Part shown: positions 12,092-23,151 of the stretch, piece by piece
How the letters are laid out: every line of letters begins with the position of its first letter
Numbering within the stretch: position 1 is the first letter of the stretch
Assembly: GCF_000149955.1 (NCBI RefSeq)
Contig: NW_017264851.1
Location: 1-64,000, forward strand
Direction: 5' to 3'
DNA from: Fusarium oxysporum f. sp. lycopersici 4287
Lineage: Eukaryota > Ascomycota > Sordariomycetes > Hypocreales > Nectriaceae
Length of the DNA: 64,000 nucleotides
The notes under the pieces: model-generated
The model's input: only the letters and a program-made list of their open reading frames with translations
Databases searched by the model: none
What the model was told of the DNA's origin: nothing
Made by a program: the position numbers and the translations under genes

Positions 12092-12975
12092 TTAACAGCG
12101 GAGCTTAGCGCTCTTGCCAGCAGCGGCGTTGAAGAAGCTCCAGGTCTCACCAGGGGCGAACTTCTGACCGTTGGCAGTAGGGTCGGCAACATGGCCACCG
12201 CCGTGGCCGATCCAGGTAACGGGCTTGCGGCTGCACGTATAAGAGGTCTTGACGTAGTTCTGGGCACCGGGCGCGGGATCGTTGACCTGCTTCTGCTGGC
12301 AGCCGTTGGTGCCGATCCACTTGTCGCGGAGCTGGCGGCCCTGCTGGATGCTGAGAACGTTGTCGGCGGATCCGTGGATGTGGAGGTAAGAGACGGGAGT
12401 GTTGCCACCGTTGCAGCCGGAGAGGAGAGCACCCGAGATGACAGCGACAGCAGCGAAGTCGTCTATGATGAGTTAGTATATATAGGACTGGTAGGATATC
12501 AGGATGATGACGTACTGGGTCGGGAGCAGGCGACACTGTGGCTCATGGCACCACCGTAGCTGAAGCCAGTAGCAAAGACTTGCTTTTCATCAATGCAGAG
12601 GTTCTGCTTGGCAAAAGCAAGCATCTGATCAGTGAAGGTGATATCCTCACCACCCTGGTTAGCCCAGCCAGCGTTGAGACCGTTGGGAGCAATGAAGATG
12701 GTGGAGTCGCCAGCCAAGTTGCGAAGACCATAGTAACCGCCCTGGACGACGTTGCCCATGTTTCCGCTGAGCCAGTGGTAGCCGAAGACGAGACGATGGG
12801 GCTTGTTGTTCTGGTAGTTGTTGGGCAGCTGGAGGGTATACTCGCGGTTCTTGCCGTTCACCTGCATGGTCTTGACGCCGCTGGAGGGAGGCTGCTTGCC
12901 ACAGCCAGCTGAGGCAGCGTCGCCGAGCCCAGCTGAGGCGAAGAGGGCGAGGGTGAGGGTGAGAAGAGATCGCAT
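12092..12975 (-). CDS. Feruloyl esterase (CE1-like, FaeC/FaeD type), secreted
   Basis: The enzyme releases ferulic acid from arabinoxylan or pectin side chains outside the cell. There are two exons, 12975-12516 and 12462-12092, with a 53-nt intron (GTACGT...CTAAC...ATAG). The joined protein has 276 residues. It begins with a signal peptide ([20 protein letters not shown]) followed by GCGKQPP. The nucleophile elbow is GFSYGG, and the second exon supplies the acid region HGSADNV and the catalytic histidine in HGGGHVADP. Length and motifs fit the polyhydroxybutyrate-depolymerase-like fungal feruloyl esterases. There is no carbohydrate-binding module. The next gene downstream on the plus strand is a secreted GH12 enzyme, which suggests a cell-wall degradation setting. 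An acetylxylan esterase of the same fold is the main alternative. Confidence 0.88.
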
Positions 12976-14958
12976 TTTGAACGAAAGGACCGGGCCTGTT
13001 CTTGAGTTTCCTGGTGGAGAAGAAGAAGAAGAAGGTATTTGGTTCTGTCTAGCAGATCCTTGTGTGATGAAGAAGAATTGAATCTCTTGAAGGTGAAGAA
13101 GTAAAGATTATTATATAGTTCTCGTATCCCTCGACTTTGCCCTGATTTTCAGCTGCCGAAGCTTCACCCGTGCCAGCCCTGAATACTCCTCACCAGGGTT
13201 TCCCAAAGTGGCCATCCTGCACAGATCTTTGTCATGCGTAGAGTCCAAACAAGTTCACCCGGTAGTCAATCGATTGCTCTAAACAGCCGATAATGTCCAT
13301 CAATGGTCGAATGAGGGATCCGGAGTCTGTGGGTCCGAGGGCTGTATCCCCTGTCGCACTGAGACTTGCATGGGGCTGTTTCGAAACAGCAATAGTTTCA
13401 TTATTAGCCGGTTGACCATTTTCCATCAATTGCTGAGAACGTCTGTTTCTTGGACCATGGCACTGAAATCTCGCCTGCAATCATTGCCAAACAAGCGTAA
13501 AATTAGTGGCAATAGCTTATTTTTTCCAGGAAACTTGACATCGCAAACTGCGTACCGTTTGGGTGTTTGCCCCGAGCTGAATGCTTTTTTGGGCTTATCG
13601 ATAAGCTGCCTCACTTCGGACGAGTTTTTCCTGATGGGGCGAGGCTGCAACGGGAGAATTGTTGAAGGCAGCCTGATGGCTATAGCAAACTTGAGATGTA
13701 TAACACGATCAAGTATTTACCAATCATGGTATCAGTATTTTTCTGGAGCTCGTGTTGTGAGTCTATGCGCGCCTGTAGGAATTGAGTCTTGAAATGCATT
13801 GACAACAACGATCTACATGCCAAATGCAAGTAAGTGCGGAGGTGAAGAAACTGCTACGTTAACATTTTGTCAATTTAACCGTTTCTTGGCAAAAATTGGT
13901 AATAGCTGATAAAACGAGTATAGGGTGATTTCGACAGTGTCTGTGAGAGAAGCAGTCCTCTTAAATATATAAATTGTATTCTTGCTCCCGGGTAGAGCAC
14001 GCAATCCCCCACGTCCCGCGGCTTGAAACGTGGCTTTGACGATAAGCCTTATCTTCATCCCAACTATTTTATCAGCCGTCATACATGGAACAGTGGAATA
14101 GACTTTGACCTGGCATAAATGGGCCGATTATGCAGCTGGGTTCACGTCCAAATCAAGGATGATTGACGTTTTTCCCGGCCCGTTGGACCGTTTGCCAAAC
14201 CTGTTCCTGAAGTTGCTCTCGCTTCCCCACACTCTAGACTTGTCCCATTCCAGAACGGAGTCTAGCCTCCGTTTGGTAGACCTCGTGATAGGCCGACTAG
14301 GGAGTTCAACACCAAGCCTGGTAGGCGTCCCATATATAATCCAGGGGGGCTTGCCTTCCATGGCATCACTCCCGCGGGAAAATACCATGAACGAGCTTGA
14401 ACGAGCAGGATAGTTTATCCAGAGCTCCGGATGCAACCCTCGATTCCATCAAGGATTGCCGAGCTTAGTGGAGAAAGCTGCCAAGAAAAACAAGGCGATG
14501 ACAAATGATATACTAACCTGCGTTTGTTTCAGAGTGACAGTAGCAGGGATTCATCTCACTTCGGTGTCTTTTGGTTCCAGCATAGATAGCTAAGCTATGG
14601 CCAAGATGGTGGGAATTCCGTCGGCTCATGTTTAAAAAGCTCCGTTAGTCTGCAAGAAAGTGAGCCTTGCACTTGAGAAAAGGACCGACTATGTTCTTCG
14701 AATGTACGACAGCTTCATCGTAACTGGCCATTATTCTGAGTTGAAGTGAATGAGCTCCAGATTGAGGCCTCGATATGTTCACGGAGAAACTTCCGTGGTT
14801 CAATTTGGTATAGCATGTAAATAAATTCTCCTTTAGGAGATGAGTATAAAGGAACGGACAAGTTGTCGAGAATATAGTCCTTCATCAGAGATCCAAATCA
14901 ATAGTAACTCATTGTCTATCTTCTCAGAACAAGCACTCTATCTCATACCAAACTCACA
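12976..14958. other. Intergenic region between the feruloyl esterase and the GH12 gene
   Basis: About 2 kb of normal composition serves as a shared, divergent promoter region. Small open frames occur on both strands but none has a recognisable pattern or codon structure. A TATAAA box lies at 14845-14850, about 110 bp before the GH12 start. Confidence 0.5.
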
Positions 14959-15837
14959 ATGAAGGGCTCTCTTGTCTTCCTCGCCGGGCTTTTCGCCCCA
15001 TTCGCCCTTGCTCAGTCTCTCTGCGACCAATACTCCTACTACGCCAACGGCGGCTACGAGTTCAACAACAACCGCTGGGGTCAGAGTTCTGGCTCTGGCT
15101 CTCAGTGCACTTACATCGACTGGTCCAACAGCAACGGCGCCGGATGGCACGTTGACTGGTCCTGGTCCGGCGGCCAGGACAACGTCAAGGCGTACCCCAA
15201 CTCTGCTCTCCAGATTGGCACCAAGCGCATCGTCAGCTCCATCAGCAACATGCAGTCTGCTGCTGCTTGGTCCTACAGCGGTACCAACGTTCGCGCCAAC
15301 GTTGCCTACGATCTCTTCACGGCTGCCGACCCCAACCATGTTACCTACAGTGGTGACTATGAGCTTATGATCTGGTGAGTGCCCCTGACTAACATCGGAT
15401 ATTGGTGTGATGCTAAGACGCTTTGGGATAGGCTCGCCCGATATGGCAACGTCCAGCCTATTGGATCTAAGCAGACCACCGTCAACATTGAGGGACGCAG
15501 CTGGGAGCTCTGGGTGGGCATGAACGGAAGCATGAAGGTCTTCAGCTTCGTCGCCTCCAGCCCTGTCAATAGCTTCAACTCTGATGTCAAGCAATTCTTC
15601 AACTACCTCGCCAACAGCCAGGGATACCCCGCCAGCAAGCAGTATCTCCTCAGTATGTATCTCTCTGCATTCTATGATGAACCCACCAACTAAAATTGCC
15701 ACTACAGCCTTCCAATTCGGTACCGAGCCTTTCACGTAAGTCAACCTTGCTTCACCACGATAGACATGTACTAACCAGTCAATAGTGGAAGCAATGCTAA
15801 GCTCACTGTCACCAACTTCAATGCTCACGTCAACTAA
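14959..15837 (+). CDS. GH12 endo-beta-1,4-glucanase / xyloglucanase, secreted
   Basis: The enzyme cuts beta-1,4-glucan or xyloglucan outside the cell. There are four exons: 14959-15374, 15432-15652, 15708-15735 and 15786-15837. The introns are 57, 55 and 50 nt with consensus ends, and the product has 238 residues, the normal GH12 length. A signal peptide (MKGSLVFLAGLFAPFALAQ) is followed by SLCDQYSYY, the usual mature start. The nucleophile glutamate lies in DYELMIWLARYG, which crosses the first intron. The acid/base glutamate is in FGTEPFT, encoded by the 28-nt third exon. The gene is intact. A TATA box sits about 110 bp upstream. Confidence 0.96.
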
Positions 15838-16772
15838 ATTTCGGGATCAATCATCTCTCGGGTGGAATAAATAAGGGCGTATACAATTCTATGTTACATA
15901 TTTTCTTTTTACATATCACACTCAATAAGAGGCTATCGTAACCACTTTGAACTGTTCAGTGTGTATTGGCTAGTAGCATTCTTGGTGACTCTATGACAAT
16001 ACCAGCGGCAAAGCTCGAGGCAGTTACTCCTCTCATGTTCGAATAAGATAATGAGTCGTCAGACATCTGTAAATACTTCGGACACTTGGCTACGTGGCCT
16101 CTAGGCTCCCAATGGTCTTCTGGAGCTTGAACTTTGCTATCACCTGTGGAAACAGTGATATAGCTTTTGATCCAGAAACTTGACTCGATCATCTGCAAAT
16201 CACATAGCAACACGTGCAGGAGGAATGAAGAACAAAAGAGTAAGCTTCTGTCAGGTAACAGGCAATATGAATGTGGTGTTCCTTGCACGATATATGCTTT
16301 CACTGACAGGGGCCTGTAAGGCTGGAAGCGGGAAAGAAGCTTTATGCAGCAACGTGAAGACAAATCAGCTTTCACGATGACTGTTAAAGTTTGCATTGCC
16401 ACAAAGCATTTTAGGGACCAGACCCAAGATGCAAAAGCCATCATTTTTGAGCTTAAACCAAATTTAAATCCCAGGAACATTGATGGCACGACAGAGGTGA
16501 CTGTTTGTAGTGCCTAGAGGTAAGCGTAGAGTATGGCGTTGTTATTGGACGTGTGACGTTCAACCTTTAGATAACAGAATGGTTTAAACTTTTGGTCTCT
16601 CACACAAAGCATACAATTGTCAGCGCAAGCCCTGAAACTGGCAACATGCTCTATTTTTCTCGCACTATTCAAGACCACTGCATCCCCGTCCCAGGAGCAA
16701 TAGAACCTTAATTCATCCTCTTGTCAAACACACTTACACAACAATTACAAGTGCCAACACAAGTTCTCAACA
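15838..16772. other. Intergenic, no gene seen
   Basis: The region holds the 3' flank of the GH12 gene and then sequence of mixed composition. One minus-strand open frame (15956-16489) starts at GTG, matches nothing I know and has no flanking splice logic. Confidence 0.45.
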
Positions 16773-17160
16773 ATGAAGCTTACAATTCTTTTCCCCACTG
16801 CCATATCGATGGCTACCTTGGCAATTGATAAGGCAGTCAATGAAGAGTCGGATGCGCGGATGAATGGCACATCGAAGTTCCCTAGATGGCCCAAGCCTAC
16901 TAAGAAGCACGCGCCCAAATGCATCTAGGCTGCGAGACGAAACGCAGGCAAGGAGTTTTATGGTTGTATGTCAACAGTTCCCCTGCCGGTTTATTGAAGT
17001 GGCACTGACATGTATGCAAAAAGTGGGAAACTGCGAGGACGACTACTTTTTAAAGGAGAGAAACGGTGGGCCGAATGCGCAGGTAACTGCCACATTGTTG
17101 GGAGGCGAGAGTGGACTGTCGACCCCCAATGTCCGCTTTACTACTGCTATGTAAGAAGAA
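16773..17160 (+). pseudogene. Relic of a small secreted cysteine-containing protein
   Basis: An ATG at 16773 opens a short protein with a hydrophobic N-terminus (MKLTILFPTAISMATLA) and a basic, proline-rich stretch ending KCI, then TAG. In the same frame after the stop the sequence continues AARRNAGKEFYGC. A consensus intron could follow (16966-17023: GTATGT, CTGAC branch, AAAAAG). Downstream, the frame of 17046-17150 encodes WAECAGNCH...QCPLYYCY with regularly spaced cysteines, but this frame is not the one reached through the intron. The pattern suggests a small secreted, effector-like protein broken by a CAG-to-TAG change and an indel. The family is unknown. Confidence 0.35.
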
Positions 17161-17395
17161 GTAACCCGTTTTCCTTTCGTGAAAGACAGTTACTGATATT
17201 ACAAGCCCCATGGCCCGAAATAATTTGGTTCATCATAATGATGAATGAACCACGGAGGGATAACTATGTCATCGAGCGACCACTGGTTGGGATAAGAGGA
17301 TAGGCTTTTAAATAGATTGGCGCTCATTATCGATCTATATCAAACAGAAAATAGCTCCACCATTGGTGGACCGTCTTTTATCCCACTTGATACCA

Positions 17396-18587
17396 TTAAC
17401 AATCCAAGTAAACCGCTTAAGGACTGTCAGCACATCCAATTGATCAACAGGGCCATGAAGAAGATTTAACCTACCGTTGGCGTAAAGCGAATACGAATCA
17501 GCATTATAAAGGCAAGACAGAGGATCCAGAGCAGTAGAGTTCTCATAGCCATAAGCATAATCCTGAGTTGAAACCTCCTGCTCATACACGGCTCTAGCAT
17601 GCGTCATCTCGTGAATCGTGGTGGTGGCATGGTCCTGCTTATGGCACTTTTGTGGCAAAGGTGGCAGCGTGTCGTAGAACAGCGGACACATGGTGACATA
17701 GCCATTGACCCAGGTCGTGTAAGCGATCAACGGACCGTCGCTCTCACAGTATCCAATCTCATCGCTGCAAAAAACTCGTGTGTTGCCACTGTCCGAAGTA
17801 GAACACTCTTCAGCAACGGCGAGAAGTCGGCCTGCCACGTGTTCGCGAGCCTTGGTCTCGTTGGACTTGAAGTACTCGACGAATCTCGCGGAGTGAACGT
17901 CAGACGCATCTCTTGCTGCGGCTCGAGCAAGAGTTTCGCAGTTCTTCACGCTGTTGGCTGTGAGTTCGAGCTTGTCGGCGGTGCATGAGTCTTCCTGGAG
18001 AATGGTACGCTTTGATGCTTGTTGCTTTGCCTCGGCTGATGAAGCTTTGGCAATCTTGATAGAGATGGGTTCAGACTTCAGCGACATGGGAGTTGGCTTG
18101 CTGGATTCCTCAGATACGGCAGGGAGACTACCCTCGGCATACACAGAGTATGTCCCGGGTTTCAAGTCATAAATGGTCGACAAGTCAACAACTCGAAAGA
18201 TAGATGACCCAGTTTTGAGCGTCTCAAAGTGATTGGTATCGAGTCCATCGTAGTACAGGCTCAGCTCAATGCCCATGAAAGGCACCTCATTTCCTACCTT
18301 ATGTTAGCAACCAGAAATTTAGTTCCAGAGGGTTACGTGCCGCTCTCGTCCTCCAATGAGAGTTTCTTGACAGGTCGCTCGTCAAGAATTGTACCGATCT
18401 TGAGGAGACTCAGATCAGTAGGTCCGGCGTTCTTAATGGAGACATTGATCTGCGTCGATTGCCCAGAAACAGGCTCCAGGGAGACGGTCAAAGCGTCGCT
18501 GTTTCGCGCGTGCTTGTAGTGAGGCAAATGCGCTCGAACGCCAGAAGCAAGGAAGGCAATACAAGCCAATGTCGGATAAAAGCGCAT
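17396..18587 (-). CDS. M35 deuterolysin-type neutral zinc metalloprotease, secreted
   Basis: This is a secreted zinc endopeptidase of 361 residues. The start at 18587 is preferred over the upstream in-frame start because it gives a clean signal peptide (MRFYPTLACIAFLASGVRA). Exons are 18587-18341, 18293-17475 and 17415-17396. Intron 1 only works as a GC-AG intron (G|GCACGT...GCTAAC...GTAG, 47 nt), which yields ESGNEVPFMGI. The nearby GT donor leads to a stop with either acceptor. Intron 2 (59 nt) leads to a 20-nt last exon that gives the family ending ANAVYLDC. The zinc site is HEMTHA, and the third ligand is in TQDYAYG, the aspzincin GTxDxxYG region with Ser for Gly. A propeptide of about 150 residues precedes the catalytic part. 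All key residues are present. Confidence 0.9.
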
Positions 18588-18774
18588 CGTGAATTCGTGA
18601 ATGAGAGAGAAATAGTTCTGTGCCATTTAAACACAGCTGATCCGGCAATGCTTTATGGCAAAGGGGAGACGACAACGCTCGAGCCCCTTATACGGGGCAG
18701 ATGCCTAGAACAGAAATGAACTCCCTGCCAAGAGTCGTGATACGAGGTCGAACCCTGTCAACATGGTTACATTC

Positions 18775-18895
18775 TTAGCATGGACTTTATTATATATCTA
18801 TTTATATTATAAAAATACAGAACTAGTAATTTATATAACACGTTACTTATCTCTATATAAAATATAATAAACTTACTAAGATACCCTTTATTTAA
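18775..18895. repeat. Short AT-rich patch
   Basis: About 120 bp of TA-rich sequence separates the protease promoter from the 3' end of the aldolase gene. It may be a small RIP-mutated remnant or simply an AT-rich terminator region. Confidence 0.35.
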
Positions 18896-18897
18896 AG

Positions 18898-19977
18898 CTA
18901 AAGCTTCTTCTCCTCATCTTCCATCTGCCTGATACCCTCAGTCCAGTCCTTATATACACCCTCAGGCAACACCCCTCTTAAGGGCAGCCGACCTCCAGAT
19001 AAATGTCCAAAACCCAAGACCCTAAATATGCCCTCGCGGATACCTAGAACACCATACTTAACAATGAATTCCTCAGCCGTAGATACTTTCCATTGCAGCC
19101 TCTGCACTTCTTCCAGGGCTGATCCGTCCAGTGGTCGTTTGGCCGTGAGCGAAAACAGGCGAGCTACCGTCTTTGGGAAAATGGCTGCGAGACCATCGAT
19201 GACGCCAGCAGCATTGAACGTAACGACAGGACCGAGCTGTTGGCCAAAGCCGGAGAAGACACGGAACTTGAAATGGGCAACGTTGGGGTGAAAGGGATAG
19301 TTGAAGATGGTGGGAAACGTTTCCATGGGACCTGTTACATGTGAGAATGTATGATCAGAGATCGAGGTATCTGGGCAACAAACATCTTGCACCCAACAAT
19401 ATTAGGATGCTGTGCCAACTTGACATAGCTGTCAATGCTAATTGTCAAGTTATTCGTTACGCCCGGATAATTGTAACTAAGAACCCGGATGAGCTTGATA
19501 CCTCTTTTAGATCAGGCTACGCTCTCACAGTAGTATTGGCAGAGGACTATTGTCAGCGACTAAACTGAACCACTCAACTAAGTTATCCTGTGTTACGGCA
19601 CCGCCAAAGTAGCCTGGCGCAAGCACAAGTCCCCACTGGGCTCCCGCCTGCTGAGCACCGCGAAGCCACTCCAGCGTCTCATCAACACTGTTGACGAGCA
19701 CTCCCGCCATAATCGGGTAGTCTTTGTACCCTGCCTCGTCGAGAGCCTTACGTACACCCGAGATCAGGTCGACACGTTCGGCGCTCGACATGTGAATGGC
19801 CTCGCCTGTGGAGCCCATGAGCACCAAGCCCGTGATGCCCGACTCGGCGAGGTACACACTATGGCTGGCCTGCGTGGCTACGTCGACGGCAGGCTGTAAG
19901 TCGGGAGCTCGGGGCTTATCCTTGAAGAATGTCGGCACGGGCACGAAGACGCCGTCGGGAGGAACGCGAGACGCCAT
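18898..19977 (-). pseudogene. DHDPS-family 2-keto-3-deoxy-galactonate-type aldolase with a one-base frameshift
   Basis: The family splits 2-keto-3-deoxy sugar acids into pyruvate and an aldehyde through a lysine Schiff base. The closest fungal relatives I recognise are the GaaC/LGA1-type L-threo-3-deoxy-hexulosonate aldolases. Exons are 19977-19529, 19476-19384 and 19331 onward, with two 52-nt introns. The N-terminus (PDGVFVPVPTFFKD, GSTGEAIHMS) and the middle (YNYPGVTNN, then GCKMSHGNVSHHLQ with the Schiff-base lysine) fit the family. After LSLSP the frame fails. The conserved continuation NVAHFKFRVFSGFGQQ is one base away, which fits one extra C in the C4 run at 19288-19285. The remainder to 18898 (GVIDGLA, AEEFIVKYGVLGIREG, RLPLRG) is intact. 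So it is either a recent pseudogene or a homopolymer error. It shares a divergent promoter with the sugar transporter. Confidence 0.85.
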
Positions 19978-20403
19978 GTTGGTCTAGTCGTATTCAGTGT
20001 GTAGATTTTATAAGCATATGGAAGACCGGCGTCGCAAGGTTCAGCTTCTAAGAGTATATGATAATGCGAAAGCTGGGATAAATGCAGCTTGCTTCTTACG
20101 CTGTATCAGGCGGATATATATAAGACAGATCTCTGATGAGCCATGTGGTACGATTTAGGTGGAGTATCTTGTGAGGTTTGAAAACGGAACGATTAATGCC
20201 CGTGGTAAGGATATGCCACCTTTGTGCAATGCCGACACACGGATGTTCTGGGTAGTGCGATGGAAACAGTTGGTGGGCGGCTGGTGAGTTATGTCTACAC
20301 GGAGCCGCGTGCCCGGAATGGATGACCAGTCAGCACGATGCGCCATTGGACGGTTTAGTCAGGCTACCCTTATTGCGATACGTTAAGTGGCGGCGTTGCT
20401 GTG

Positions 20404-20430
20404 GCCGACGGATGAGTATTTTCCGACGGA
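20404..20430. promoter_or_regulatory. Two CCG-N-CGG sites between aldolase and transporter
   Basis: GCCGACGGA (20404-20412) and TCCGACGGA (20422-20430) lie near the middle of the divergent promoter, about 430 bp from each start codon. Their centres are 18 bp apart. The same motif precedes the other cluster genes, and CCG-N-CGG is an everted CGG pair of the kind bound by Zn2Cys6 regulators. The function is inferred. Confidence 0.6.
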
Positions 20431-20847
20431 TGTCAAGTCATTGGTCCATTGGTTCCGACCACCTCATCCGAAAAGGCCATACCCAATATGGTGGGTGGCA
20501 GTGGCACCAATCATTCAGTACGGTACGTTATCCAACTCAACTCTTGCACCGAGTTACTGCTGGCCCATGCGACACTGGTTCATCACACTGGCGGCTCCAA
20601 GGCTTAGCGCGTCGAACCATCTACTCCCCCGCATGATTATCTCTCGATAGTTGGCTAACCCCGGAATTGTCTTGTTCCCCATGGGGAAACGCGATCAGTC
20701 GAAGCCTTGTCTACTGGCAGCCATCTTTTCTTTGTGGCTGTCCGCTCCTTACTCATAAAAGGCCCTCGACCCGTCCCAAGATAACCGAGACACTTCTATA
20801 CACGGGCAACTATCCAACACTGCTTCATCAATTCACCGACTTTTACA

Positions 20848-22598
20848 ATGACTCTCAGCGTCGAGTCAATTCGGGGCACGGCCGACGTGTCCAAGATCGA
20901 GGCCCCCATCACCTGGAAGGCGTATCTATGCTGTGTCTCGGCTGCCTTTGGCGGCATATTCTTTGGCTATGATATTGGCTGGATGGGTGGTGTACTTGGC
21001 ATGCCCTACTTCATCCAGCAGTACACTGGAATTGAATATGACTTTGCCGCTGGAGCCCCTGTCGATGGCTCGCGCCCTTTCGCCATCCCGTCTTCCGACA
21101 AGTCGCTCATGACCTCGATTCTCTCGCTGGGAACCTTTCTCGGAGCCATCGTTGCAGGCGACCTTGCCGACATGCTGGGCCGTCGTATCACCATTCTTAT
21201 GGGCTGTGGCATATTCTCGGTCGGTGTGGTCCTCCAGATTGCCAGCAGCGGTCAATTGGCCGTCATGGTTCTCGGACGGCTCGTCGCTGGACTGGGTGTT
21301 GGCTTCGAATCAGCTGTTATTATTTTGTACATGTCTGAAGTATCACCTAAGAAGATCCGTGGTGCTGTTGTTTCTGCATATCAATTCTGCATGTAAGTTA
21401 TATTCATACCAGCTATCCCTAAGGAAATACTGGAGAAGCACTGATACGGTTACTGAAGCACTATTGGGCTCCTCTTGGCAAACTGCGTTGTCTATGGAAC
21501 TCAGAATATGAGCAGCACCGCATCTTACCGCATTCCTATAGGCCTCCAGTTCCTTTGGGCCATCAGTCTAGCCGTTGCTCTCTTTATTCTTCGTAAGACT
21601 CTCTGCAGGTCCTCGAGAACAACACTAATCAGCAAATTCCAGCCGAATCACCACGATATTTTGTCAAGAAGGGTGATATTCAGAAAGCGACCGAGTCTCT
21701 CTCCTACATTCGAGGACAGCCTCCCACCTCCGAGTACATCCAGGATGAACTCGCGGAAATCATCGCGAACCATGAATACGAACGGACCGTGACTCCTGAC
21801 ACTGGCTATGTCAACTCGTGGCTCGTCTGCTTCAAGGGCCCCATCACCAGCCCCAGCTCCAACATCCGAAGGACAATCGTAGGAGCTGGAATTCAGGGAA
21901 TGCAGCAACTATCAGGCATGAACTTCATATTTTATTATGGCACAACATTCTTCCAGCAACTGGGAACCATCTCCAACCCGTTTCTCATATCGCTTATCAC
22001 AACTCTGGTCAACGTCTTCTCCACTCCTCTTGCTTTCTGGACCATTGAGCGATTCGGACGCCGACCACTGCTCATTTATGGTGGCCTTGCCATGTTCTGC
22101 ATGCAGTACATCATTGGTGCTGTCGGAACTGCCATGCCCAATGATGAAACAGCTGTCAAGGGCATGATCGCTGTCATCTGCTTCCAAATCTTCTTCTTTG
22201 CCACCACCTGGGGACCTGCTGCGTGGGTCGTTGTAGGAGAAGCGTTTTCTCTTCCGATCCGCTCCCGTGGCATCGCCATTTCGACGGCTTCGTGCTGGTT
22301 CTGGAACTGTGTGCTTGCAGTCATCCCTCCTTACATGACTGGAGATGAGAAAGGTGCGGTTAACCTTGGGCCTAAAGTTTTCTTCTTCTGGGGAGCACTC
22401 TGCTTTCTGGGTGCTATTTTTGCTTACTTTCTTGTTCCTGAGATGAAAGGGCTCTCCCTCGAACAGGTCGACCGCATGCTTATGGAGACGAGCCCGCGCA
22501 AGAGCGCCAGATGGGTTCCTACTACTACCTTTGCTCAAGAGATGGGACATACCGAGGAGAAGGGTGGCGTAATTCATGCTGAGGGCAACCAGGTCTAA
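20848..22598 (+). CDS. MFS sugar porter (hexose/galactose or sugar-acid transporter)
   Basis: This is a plasma-membrane sugar:H+ symporter with 544 residues and about 12 membrane helices. Exons are 20848-21392, 21459-21592 and 21643-22598, with introns of 66 and 50 nt. Sugar-porter marks are present: GGIFFGYDIGWMGG in helix 1, DMLGRR after helix 2, PESPRYF after helix 6, ERFGRRPLL, and VPEMKGLSLEQVD near the end (a variant of PETKG). The gene is divergent from the aldolase gene and followed by the cluster regulator. Given its neighbours it probably imports galactose or a galactan-derived sugar, but the sequence alone does not fix the substrate. The gene is intact. Confidence 0.93.
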
Positions 22599-23040
22599 AG
22601 CTAGACTACAGTTATACCCTCAATTTATTCATGTCACGATTATGGAAGTTTTGCAGACTGGCACTAGTAGAACCAGTTTTAGTTAGTGGCTTATTTGGTT
22701 AGAGTTTAGTTGCTACTATGAGACGTTCAATCAAATTACGCTCAAACTTCTCTTACACAGTAATTACTCCCTTTTTTTTAATTGAACTTACTGCTTTAAC
22801 AATACGGTCTGCCTCTCTCTTGTCTTTCGACAAAGTTCAGAGCTGGCCCCAAGTTCTTTCATTGTCGGTAAATAAGGCGTGATACTCTCCTCAGACGTCA
22901 CTCTATAATAAAAGATTGTGCTCTAATTAAAGTTTAATTGACTAACTTCTATCATGTTGAACGCAATCGAAGGAGGACGTGTCAGCAGCAAGCTAAAAGG
23001 CCGAATCAAGGCTTCCCCGCACTTGAGACGGATATTAATT

Positions 23041-23084
23041 ATCCGACGGAAAACCAGCAGCTTATCAGCTGGTTTTCCTCGGAT
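23041..23084. promoter_or_regulatory. CCG-N-CGG site inside a long inverted repeat, regulator promoter
   Basis: TCCGACGGA at 23042-23050 lies about 100 bp before the regulator start. It forms part of a 17-bp inverted repeat. ATCCGA plus GGAAAACCAGC on the left (one extra base at 23047) pair with GCTGGTTTTCC plus TCGGAT on the right, around a 9-nt loop. This would suit autoregulation by a dimeric protein or a hairpin in the mRNA leader. The function is inferred. Confidence 0.55.
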
Positions 23085-23151
23085 CTTCCGCCTCAATTCA
23101 CTTTGCTCCGATCTTTTCTTTATCGCCGACCAAGTTAATAAATCAGCTAAT

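Noticed and set aside
14938..15828. 296-codon minus-strand open frame
   Set aside because: It is antisense to the GH12 gene, whose exons, signal peptide and catalytic residues are clear.
15956..16489. 177-codon minus-strand open frame
   Set aside because: It starts at GTG, has no recognisable motifs and no splice or signal context.
19332..19392. Alternative start of the aldolase's last exon as a separate gene beginning MQDVCC
   Set aside because: The peptide is an intron read through in a shifted frame; the spliced frame gives the conserved Schiff-base segment instead.
21912..22577. 221-codon minus-strand open frame
   Set aside because: It is antisense to exon 3 of the sugar transporter and has no family pattern.
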